Of a stretch of 64,000 bases of DNA, positions 11,401-23,400 are shown piece by piece. The notes below the pieces were generated by a model, which was given only the letters and a program-made list of their open reading frames with translations, made no database searches and was not told the DNA's origin. The DNA comes from Mesostigma viride (lineage: Eukaryota > Streptophyta > Mesostigmatophyceae > Mesostigmatales > Mesostigmataceae): the NCBI GenBank assembly GCA_009746045.1, contig RPFO01000106.1, positions 1,757,711 through 1,821,710 on the forward strand, given 5' to 3'. Numbering within the stretch: the first letter of the stretch is position 1; each line of letters opens with the position of its first letter. The translations under genes were made by a program, and so were the position numbers.

Positions 11401-14400
11401 ATAAGAAACCAGCCAAGGGCAGCTGTGCATGAATGAACAATGAATTGAAATACTACAATATAGTCAATAGTAGTAATTAATTAATTTACGTGTAGACACA
11501 TGAGCAAGGTCCATGGGGCCGATGGAAAACATTACCATGGGACAACATTGTGACATGCGCGGGTCGAAGGGAATCACGTTTGTCCACGCCACAACCGTGA
11601 TGGCTTATTTCCACCGACTTTGTTGCACAACTGCAAGCTCTCATTCTCCAGTGAGCGCGTAATCCATGATACCGACACCGCTGTCCAACACCCTTGCTCC
11701 CCTGCAGCTACACGTGCTGCCTTGCTCCAACACCCAGGGGCTGCCCCTGTTCATACCCACCCACCTTCCAAGCAGAAATCCAGCAATCTCGCTGGCTTTG
11801 TCCTGGGTGCCCAGGTCACCGGGCAAGCCCAGCAGGGCACCCCGCCTTAAACGTGAGAGTTGTCAGTAGAGCTGTAATTTGGCATTCCTGACACGTGACC
11901 CTGCGTGTAGCTTGAAAAGACATCTGCCGGTGGCCCACTTTCCAGACCATTGTAATCTATAATACTGTCAAAGGCAGAGACAAATAAACACCCTGCACGC
12001 CTAAGCTCCTGCTAGGCAGAGCGCATGTCTTCCTCAAATCCAACACCGCTGCCTAATAAAGAGGCTTATTGCATCTCATCAAGTCCCTATACAAAACACT
12101 TCTCCCACTCTTCCCTCCCACTCTTCCTCTCCCACTCTTCCCCTTCTACCGTTCCACCCCCACCATTCCCCTCCCACAGTCCTTCTCCCTACCTCACCTT
12201 TTGAAACATGTGTTAGGAAACTAGGGCACTTGTCCACATGCAGCTCCCAAGCTATCGCTAGCTAGCTCGTTTACCTTCTCCAAACGGCCAGCTTCTTAGT
12301 TAGAATTTCAGAACTGGCTGGTGTTCTTCTGTGCGATGAGACTGGGTCCATGTCTTCCTTTGCAGGAAGACAACATTAGTCGGCAGTTTGGTGTGGTTGT
12401 CTCCTTTTCTGCCGTAACCCTCCTCCTGGTCCTACACCCTCCATCGTCACCCATCATCCAGAAATAGTACATGTGGCGCACTGAGGCCGCCAATCCCAGC
12501 TTCTTCTCCGCCTGAACTGTTTAAAAGAAATTCAAGCTAGAAGATCCCCCTCATACCTCACCCGCCTCTTCATCCCTCAACCATCTGCTTCGTTGCCTCG
12601 ATGATATAGAGGAGACGATGACTTCGTTTAGACACCTTACTTTCTCACCCACCGTCCGCTATGACCCATATCCCAATCGTACCCCCCGCCTCCTTTGCAT
12701 CAAGCTTCAGGAGGTTATGATCAATTTAAAAGATCCACATCATCTCTTACCTACCTTCCATTCTCACCAACATTCTTCTTCGCCTCAAAAAAGGAGGGAA
12801 TCATCATCGAATGATCCTCCCCCCCGTTCTTGCCCACCTTCTTCTTGGCCTCGATGGCATCCCACGTCCCTGTTCTCTTCCAAGCGGCCACCAGCGCATC
12901 TTCGTACGCATAGGAAGCCACGAAGCAGACGACGCCATCAGGGACGACGCGGCACACATTCAGCAGCAGGCGGCCCAGCTCGTCCATCTGACAGGACCAA
13001 GGGTTAACGCAAGGGTTACCAAAGGGTTTGGGACAAAAATTGAACAAAAGGGTTACAGTCATCGAAAGGGTTGACACAAGATGGGGGACACATAAATTAC
13101 AGGTGACAAAAGAAGGGGGACACATGATTAGAGTTGACAAAAAAAGGCGAAAACCGTCAGCGCGGGGATGCCAAGAAGAGAGTGGTTCTCAGCTCCACCA
13201 TCTGGTGGGGCGTGGGTAGATGATTAAGTGATGGATCATGGACGCACCAACAGAGATGACAGATACACCAACAGAGATGACAGCGGTCATACTTCTGACC
13301 ATGATTCTACAAGGAAACCAATTTTCAAGCGTGTGTGGGCCGCAGGGGATCAGCTCCATGCCACCCAAGTAGCTCGTGGTGTCACTATAGGAGCACTATA
13401 GGAGGGTATGAGGCCACGCCCCAACCTTTATTTAGAACTTCAGCATTCGCACCACCATCAAGCGCCACTTATGTAGCAGGAACCAGATGGGTGCTTGCAA
13501 AGCAGTGGGGCAAGCAGCGGTTCCCGCCGCACTCTTTGCGAGCAATTATGTTTGTCCCATCACTGCGGTGCCGATTACATTTAATGATGAAACAGCACAG
13601 TGACTAGAATAATTAAAGAAAGCGGGAACTAAAACCATTATTACCAGCACAATTACTTATGTTATTTTATATAACGACCCGTCAAGTTGCCTGTTCACTT
13701 ACGGATATCAACAACCTTGTCTTCGTCAGCCTTGTGTACTTTTTTGTGATGGTGGCCAGTCCTTCCTTGCTCACAGACGAGGAGCCCACAAAAGCATTCT
13801 CCAGTACAACATGGCCATCCGCAACTGGGTAATCTTCAACCACTCCACAACTGGGTCATCCCCAAACACGGGAGTTTCCGAAGAACCACAGGACATGAAC
13901 TCACATGCTGACTGTATAGGGGTCGCAGGCAGCATGCCTTCATGTTGCATGAAACATTGACAGCTTGTGTGCTTGGCGACGCAGCATTAAGATGCCAGCA
14001 TTGAAGACCCCTAACCACTTGCCACGGCTGCAGCGCAAGTCACAGTCCCCACTGCCATATGTAAATCTAAACATTTTAATTTTACCCTGCCCACATACGA
14101 CTAGAAACAGCTGCACTTGAGCGACAACTGCACATCATGCGGCAACTCCCACATCTGGCTACCTGACTCCCCATCTCTGACTATTTGACTTACCACGGTT
14201 GGCTTTTTGACCCACCGCGTCCGGCTATCCCAACTCACCATGTCTGGCTAGTGAACTCACCACATGTGGCCATCCACACTCACCACGTCGGGCAGCGCTC
14301 GGTTTTGAAAGGCCAGCTCGAGCCTCTTCCCTGTCGGGCCGCAAGCGACCGCCATGGCCAGAAGGTTGCCCTTTGGCACGATGTGGCGACAGGAGAAGAG

Positions 14401-17400
14401 GTTAACACGTCCTGCTGGCACGTGGGGGAACAGCTGGGACACCATGTCGCCCACCTGCAGGGGGTGGACGGAGAGCGAATGAGAGGGAATGGGGGGCAGA
14501 CGAGGGGGGCAGGGGGGCGTGGGAAAGGTGAATGCGGGGAGAGGGGCGGGTAGAGAAAGAGCCCACGCACAAGAGAACGAGGGGGGACAGAGAGGCATGC
14601 AAGCAAGCTGTTTGCATGAACCTGCTCTAGCACATATAGAACGCGTTGTGTTCCTGTTAAGAACTTCTCTGCCACCAAACCATGCTGCCTCCCCACGGAG
14701 CAGTAGTGCCACATATGGGAGGGTTTTGAATGAACAGACCATGAGGACTGTCTGGTATGTTCAAGGACAACATGTACTTGTGCCATGAGCTGCGCCGAAT
14801 CAGCTGCGCCAAACGTGCTAAGCTGAATAACTGCGTCAAATGTGATGCGCCAAGTGTGCTGCCACAGCATCTGATATAAGGAGTCTTGGCAGCTTCTTTA
14901 CATCCTCAATTGGAGTCCTGGCAGCTTCTTTACATCCTCAAGCTACGCTCGGTGTAGGCCTCCTGGACAAGCTACAGCTGCTCAGCATAACGGGGCCAGC
15001 ATCAATCTTATACTGGCATCGCAAGCCATGATGCAAGTGGGGAGGAAGCACAAGGCACCCACCGGCTGCAGAGTCCCCCCGATGAGGATCACTGCCCGCG
15101 CCTCATCGACCACCTGCTGGAACTGGGCGGCGGCGTTAAGCATAACAAACTTTACAGAGGAGGTGGCCAGCGCGCCTGCACCCACGCACCCGGGGGAGAT
15201 GTCAGCAGCCACGTAAAAAGTATGCGTAGCGAAAGATCAGGTATGAAGGAATGTATTCCGAGAACGCCATGCTCTATTTGCACCGAGACATTGCATACAC
15301 TGCTCTAGGGCCGTATCCGTATAGAAGGCAAAAGGTGTTAGGAAAATAATAGAGCTGTTATTTTACAACACCATGAAACGGCCATAAGTCATGGGCAGGG
15401 GGCTTCCATTCAAATAGGGAATAAAGAAATACAGTCACCAACAACCAAGTATGCGTCAGTTAGTCCTCGTAAACAGTAATGATATGACACGTGGCCCTCA
15501 TGCGACAGGTTGGCTCGGCATCTCTGTGACGGATGTTGTGAGGAAAGCGCGGATAGCGCGCCACAGTTGTGTCATGAGAAAACCTCGATGACATCAGCAA
15601 ACCATGCCACGGTTATCTTCCATGATGGTTTCACCATGGCCATACTACAACAAACCCACCATGTACAAAGGGGACAGTTCCGTTAGCTGTGACGGTGAGC
15701 AGCACCATACCACTAGCCGCAACAGCACCATGATCACGATGGAGTGCCGGGGCCAGTACCTGTTACGGTAAGCACCACCATCCCAAAACAACAAACCTGT
15801 GACAGTGAGCAGCACCATTCTAAACAACAAACCTGTGACGATGAGCAGCACCATCCTAAACAACAAACCTGTGACGGTGAGCAGCACCATCCTAAACAAC
15901 AAACCTGTGACGATGAGCTGCACCATCCTAAACAACAAACCTGTGACGATGAGCAGCACCATCCTAAAACAACAAACCTGTGACGCTGAGCAGCACCATC
16001 CTAAACAACAAACCTGTGACGGTGAGCAGAACCATCTTAAACAACAAACCTGTGACGGTGAGCAGCACCGTCCTAAACAACAAACCTGTGACGGTGAGCA
16101 GCACCATCCTAAACAACAAACCTGTAGCGGTGAGCAGCACCATCCTAAACAACAAACCTGTGATGGTGAGCAGCATGCGCCCGTCCTTGTCCGCGTTGGT
16201 GAGTGCCGCCAGGAAGGACGCCACACCGTGGAGGCAGCCCAGGGTGCTCCAGTGGGGAGGCGGCTTGGAGCCTGTAGTGGACGCCACACATTTTGCTGCA
16301 AGTCCTTAGTTAACTTAAAGCTAATAGAAGTAGTACACATGTGCGTGCTTTGGAAGCTCAGGGGGCACTACCAAATGCTGTCAATGCCCTCCATGTTCAT
16401 CCCTCACGTAAATGTGAGACAGGGCGGGCCGACCCACTGCGTAAGTGTGGGCAGTCCAAGCCTCCAAGGCATCTAGCGACAAGTTGGCTGCCGATGTAAT
16501 GCCTCAATATTCAAAGGACCAGTTTGATGATTTCCCACCTCACAGATAACCTCGGAATGAGCGGAATATATTAGTACGACTACAAATTTAAAAGAATTTT
16601 ATTTAAATATTTCATAACTTCTTTTTATCAATTGCTCTTCTTCTTCACCCACCTTCCAGCTTGTTTCCATCTTCTGGCGTGTCTTCAGGCTGGGCTTCCT
16701 GTTGCTCCGCATAGCTGCTGAGCTGGCGTCACCGCGACGCGGCACGTCCGGGCATTCATCACAGACACAGCGACAGGAACCAACGCCGTTTGGTGAGCCA
16801 CAACGGGAGGAGACCGCCTCGGATCACCGGTACAAAGTGCACACAACTTTCATCACAAAGATGACACTGTTGTAGACACAAATAACCGGTGGCCAAAGGG
16901 GCAAAGAATCTGACACGGGAAGCAGCCGTGTTAGCATAATATCTGGATGCCAATATGAACTTCACAACGCTTCTGCCACACAGTACGTTCCATCTGCACA
17001 AGGCCAGGAAGTGGCACTTCACTGCATGGAAGGTCTCGCACCTGCTCTAAGCCGAGAGCACGCGATATGCCTGCAGGGGGTGGGCCGGCCACCCCACCTG
17101 CAGGAAGGGGGGTGTCCACCCACCTTGGCGAGTACGTTGTTCCCCCTGAGGTACGCCTGCAGCTTGAACAGATTGACGTGGTCGATGCCAGCCCCCAACA
17201 GAAAGCCATTCACTGTCACCATGCGGGACACCGTGCCGCCGCCACCGCCGCCATCGCCAGTGTCCTTGTCACCATTCACTGGCAGTGATCCCTTGGACCG
17301 CTGCAGTCTCTGTCGTTGCTGCTGCTGCTGCTGGTGCGGTTGCTGCTGCTGTTGCTCTTGTGTCTCTGGAGGAAGGGTTGGAGTTGCGACAGCCTGCAGG

Positions 17401-20400
17401 CTTCCCTGGCTGTCAGCCCCTGCCTCCACCACGCCCCGCAACACCCGCAGCGTCGCCTGCAGCACCAGCACCAGCGTGCGCAGGTGGCGTAGGTTGCCGT
17501 CCCCAAGCATGCTCTGGAAGCGGCTCAGGTAGCCCTGGACGCAGCGCAGGGCGGCGGAGACCTGCGGCCCAAGGCGACAAGCAATGGGTCAAGAGGCATG
17601 AGGTGTGAGGTGAAAGGAAGTGGAAATTGTCCAGTGAGGGGTGCCGTCACTGAGTCACTGCGCGGCAGAACTGGGGTGCTGGGGAGGACATGCTGGCGGA
17701 GTTGCTGGAGAAGATGTGCTGCCTGCTCATGGCACAAGGTCAATGACAGTGTTACGTAGACCCTTGCATTGAGACTACAATGTAGTTTAACACTTCACGG
17801 GTATTCTGCCTCAGACAGACGACGAATGCCACGGGCACTGCACCCTCGCATGCCACCCTTTGTGGTACCATTAAGGGCATGCCCTGGGCACTCCGTCCAC
17901 CTTTTCTGAACAAGGGCACCAGCATACCCTACAGGAGAGCGACCCGACCTCGGAGCTTGGGCTACGGTGCACTAGTGTGGCAGACACGGCATGCAAAAGT
18001 TTGCTAAACTCACACCGTACATAAGAATGGCAGGCACAGCATGGACTAGCCACTAGTGTGGAAGACCCAGCTGCCCCCCCCCCTCCGTAGGCTGAAGCAC
18101 CAAACCCTGCAGCGTAGCCCTTGCACAGCAAGAGTGATTGACCCACCCCTAGAGCACGGGAGGCAGCACAAAACAAAGCATGTGACAGAAAGGGGCCCCA
18201 ACAGACGCACTGGTGTTGTACCCTGCATAGTAGCCCTTGGACAGCAGGAGTGGTACACACAGCAGGGACCATGGGCACGAGATGCACATCACTAGTGTTT
18301 CCAGTACTAGGCACGCAGGTACTACAGGGCTACCGTAGTACTGGACTAGGGCACGAGATGTATCTGTGCACCCACATATTATATATTCACATAGTAGTCT
18401 TACTACATGACTACTGAGGTACTACTCTTGGACTAGGGCACGAGATGTATCTGTGCACCCACATATTATATATTCACATAGTAGTCTTACTACATGACTA
18501 CTGAGGTACTACTATTGGACTAGGGTACGAGATGTACCTGTGCCCCCGACACCTGGCAGCTGTGCAGCGCGTTGATGGCATCCACCAGGTTGTGGGCCTC
18601 GTCGATGATGACAACGTTGCCCCTGAGGGAGACGCCCAGGGACTCCCTGGTCGCCTGGTGGAGCAGCGATGTGTAGGGCAGCGTGATGAGCTGGCGGGGG
18701 AGGGACGAGGCGCAGGGGGGGGGGCGGGTGGGAATGTGGCACAAGTGAAAAGAACGCCACTTAAGATTAGGCCAGAAGGGGTGGGGATGAGGTCAAAAAG
18801 AGCGTCATGTGTGGTTTGAAGCGACGCCGCGCTGATATGGGACAGGCTTGACCTGCTGACGGAAGGAAAACACAAGAAGAGAGCAGCAAAGGGGGGGGAA
18901 AGCGCGTTGAGGGAGAGGCGTGTCCATGGTAGATTGATCAGGAGCATGTCTTGACCAGGAGCATGTCTTGACGTGGATATGCCATTCGTGGGTATCATGG
19001 AGGCTATCCACGGTCTCCGCTTCCGCAGCAGTAAAACAGAAGCTAAGCAGAAGCTAAACAGAAGGTGTACGCAGAAACACTCGTCAAAAGACCCCAGGTG
19101 GGTTATTACATGTTGACCAGGCATCCAGCCAGCTACTTAACCAACATACGGTAACACAGGTCATAAGATCATTCTGTGAGATCTCACTCACATCTGCGGC
19201 CGGCAGGGCTCTCCGAGAGGCGTAGTAGGGGCAGCACTCCCTGTGAGGACATGGTCCCCGCATACACGAAAATGGGCAGTCATACATGCATGACAGAGAG
19301 CCCTGGGTCACGAGGCAGCAAGCGGGTGGCCTATCCCAGCCAAGCAGACCTCCAGACGGCTTAGTTCAAGCAGTCACCGGGGATATACTGCTATATGTTC
19401 GAATAGCCAAGGTGTACTAAAAGTCATGAAAGCCTGGTGCATATATGGTCAACCAGGCAGACTTCACGGCAAAATGGCTGACAGACTCAGGTCTCAGGCC
19501 TCAGGTCTCAGGTCTCGGGTGAGGAGGGAATAAAGTGGATGGTTGCATGCACACAAAGCGGGCATGTGTGGGCGCAAACTGGCAGACGAAAGCAGCGGTG
19601 CTGCCAGCATAGCATAGGTGAGAAGCAAGACACCGCACTCGGTAGTAGCGTACTGTAGCTGTAATACCATACGACACGATACGATACGATCCGATGCGAT
19701 GCGATGCGATGCGATGCGATACGATACAGCATAAGCTGACGTGAGGTGAGGATGTTGGGCTATTGATCTGGCAACCAAAGAGAAAGGAATGGAGGCACCT
19801 GCTGTGAGCCAGCAACCACGGGCATGCCTGCATAGTCTATCATGCCGGTGACTTCGCAAAGCACATAAGCAGAATAGTTTCTAATCTGCTACCTGTCACT
19901 GAATGCAGCATCTACCTCTCCTTCCCATGCGGACCAGGTCATGTCTCCATCCGTCCGAAAATTGTGGCCTACTAAGGCATCGCACGAAGGTACCAGGGCC
20001 TACCTCTCTTTGCCCATGCGGACCAGGTCTTGTCCCCCATGATCGTGGCAAAAAAGTGTGTCACCTGCTACCACACGACACCGTGTATGTGCCGCCTACC
20101 TCTCCTTGCCCATGCTGACCAGGTCTTCAATGTCCATCGGCGCGCTCTGGTACAACACACGCAGAAGGCACAGCTCGATGCCATCAGCAAGCATTAGGCA
20201 CAGCTTGATGCCATCAGCAAGCATTAGGCACAGCTTGATGCCATCAGCAAGCATTAGGCACAGCTCGATGCCATCAGCAAGCAACCGCCGGCAGTGGAGG
20301 CACCACATTGAAGATAGGAGTGGGGATGAACAGGGCTTAGCGCGCTGCGTGTCCTTGGTTTACCAGGGATTGGCTGGTGTTGCAGTTATAAGGTAGTCGG

Positions 20401-23400
20401 AGGAAGATCTTGCGACTTTTATGTTTAATTCTTGTTGACATTAGACATTAGTATAATTGCCGACCTGAGCAAGGTCTAGCACCCATAGCTAGAGTGCCAA
20501 ATGTGAAAAAACAGCAAAGGTAATGAGTGAACGTTAATCCAGCCGCCTTTGTCTAAAGGCAAACACTGAACACAGCCATTGATCTGCTGATCTACGGCCT
20601 ATGACCACTAGGCTCGGAAGACATGCATTGCGCCACTAGAAATCTAGCAATGCGTGGCGGCGCCCACAAAGGGTGGCGCGATGCATAACATGTCATGGCA
20701 TACATGAACGCATACGACATGAGTCATTAAGCACATAGGTCTCAAAGTGTGGCGTGGTGTCCGGCATGTGGGCACTATGGCAGCACACCGCCACGGTAGC
20801 ACCGGACGCACAATTGCGCCAAGCGCGGATCCAAAACAGTTCATGCCACGCAAACTATCAAAACGTAAAATAAACTGGCGCGACGAAAAGTAGGAGAATC
20901 AGAAATCACATTGTACCATGTAAACACAGCCCTCACAGTATTGTGGGACGAAAGCCCAGCGCCAAGGTCGGTAAAACAAAACAACACATGGCCTGGGAAG
21001 TCCTTAACACTTTTCGCGTCACAAATAAAACCAGTGGACCGTCGACCAAGTGGAATATTGACGTACGACATATTGTCCGTGGCGAAAATTGACCACGCAT
21101 CATAAACCGACACCAGTGGCCCAATAAATTGAATACCGTGGTCGGAATACTGAAAATATCTTCATGTCCCACGTAGCTCCCACAAAAACCAGCATCTTCA
21201 TTAAAACAATAAGTGGAAGCATACATGTGACACTAATTGACATGCCCGGAGGCACGCCGTTCAAGGCCCTTCATGAAGTACGTTGCCCTAGAGGCAACCA
21301 AGACACGGGTGGGTGGGCGGGGAGCAAAGAAAGAGGCCGACAAAACCAGCCAGAGCGGCTTTTAGTCGCAAAACCTCCCTTATCCCTAGCTAACTGACGT
21401 CATTAAACCCTTATGTTTAGTGGATGCTAGTAAGACGCTAACCGTACAGACCGGGGGTAGAATATCCCGAATCTGCACGGCTAGTATTAAATAATGCGTA
21501 GGTTGTTCTTTTCAGGGGCACTGCACCTCACGCCCCGTTCCGCCCGGGTATAATCAACCCAAGCGCGGAACGCACATTTTATTTAATTCATTTTTCAACC
21601 ATGCACTATATTGCATCTACTAATCACAAAAGCTCTAGCCAAACAGCTACGAGTAAACACTACGACCTATAAGCCGCTCATCCAGCGGCCTCTTGTTCCC
21701 GCATTCACGTATAGAAGAAACTCCGTTCAAAGAACCCCGATTCATGTCCCACGTAGCTCCCACAAAAACCAGCATCTTCATTAAAACAATAAGTGGAAGC
21801 ATACATGTGACACTAATTGACATGCCCGGAGGCACGCCGTTCAAGGCCCTTCATGAAGTACGTTGCCCAATCACCCCCGCCCTGGCTTTCCCTTGAAGCC
21901 GCACTCCACCTTGCTCGTTGTCACAAGTGACCGCCCTGCCGCAAAACGGGAGCCCCCCACATCGGGAGGCGTGTGCCCGGCGGCTGTGGATGCATGGCCA
22001 GGCCCAAAAAGGCCCAGCGCATTTGCACTGCGATTGCGCACGGCCAGCCTATCATGACCCCTCTCGGGGCCCCGAGTCGGTACCGCTATGGCCGTCTCCC
22101 CATAGACCCGGGGTGCTTCGAGAAAAAAACGTGGACCTAGCCCAGGCCCCGCCAGCCCGGATGCCCGAGGCCACAGCCCCAGGCACCTGGCTGAACGAGA
22201 GTCCGTTCAGCCAAGACCGCATTCCCCCCGAGGTTTCTATGCGTGGGGAAAAAATTTCTAGCTTAGGCGCTTTTCCCATCGCCGTCCCCAGCCCCAACCA
22301 CCCCCCCTCGGCGGAAGGCAATTGCAAAGTTTGCTGGCCAGCAGCAATTTCCGAAGAAAAAGCCGCAGGCCGCGGACCGAGACACGGGTCGCCAGTGCCA
22401 GCCATCCGGCTCCAACCCGGGGTGCAAGCATCCCCAGGTACGGAGCACCAGCTCGCGCACTGGGCCGACCAAGCGACAGTTGAGCACCTGTCACGGCATC
22501 CGGCCCACCAAAGACCCCAAGCTGGGGAAAAGGTGCGGACCGGAGGTAATCATTTTCTTTTCTTTTAGTTAACCGGGCGAGGAACTACGCCTGGCCGGTT
22601 AACAACTGGAAGTCTCACCACTGGCCAAGTGGCCAGTGCAACCAGTGCTTTTGGGATTTTGCTCCGCAGCACCCATAGCTGCGGCTGCCGCCGCAACGAC
22701 AACGAGCAAAGAAAGAGGCCGACAAAACCAGCCAGAGCGGCTTTTAGTCGCAAAACCTCCCTTATCCCTAGCTAACTGACGTCATTAAACCCTTATGTTT
22801 AGTGGATGCTAGTAAGACGCTAACCGTACAGACCGGGGGTAGAATATCCCGAATCTGCACGGCTAGTATTAAATAATGCGTAGGTTGTTCTTTTCAGGGG
22901 CACTGCACCTCACGCCCCGTTCCGCCCGGGTATAATCAACCCAAGCGCGGAACGCACATTTTATTTAATTCATTTTTCAACCATGCACTATATTGCATCT
23001 ACTAATCACAAAAGCTCTAGCCAAACAGCTACGAGTAAACACTACGACCTATAAGCCGCTCATCCAGCGGCCTCTTGTTCCCGCATTCACGTATAGAAGA
23101 AACTCCGTTCAAAGAACCCCGAATCCCGTAAAACGTAACACCGCACCACGGTCGTCTGCAATTTAACACGTGGTCTGGAATACAAATCACTACAATGTTC
23201 CTGCCACCTCAGACAGTTTGGAAACGCTTCATCGCAGCCCAAATTCTGAGGAAAACATGACTCATACAAGCACAAAGGTTTTGTCCAAAATTTGTCCAAA
23301 TCATGCATCATGGTTTTGCATAGGTCAATGTGACAGCAATAAGGATTTAAACCTCTAAAGAAAGACCTATTTTTTCTTTGCTTTCGAGTCCATAGATGAC

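Noticed and set aside
21918-22568. Plus-strand frame of 216 codons in the tandem element
   Set aside because: Compositionally driven by GC-rich sequence; no recognisable motif and lies in a DDX11 intron.
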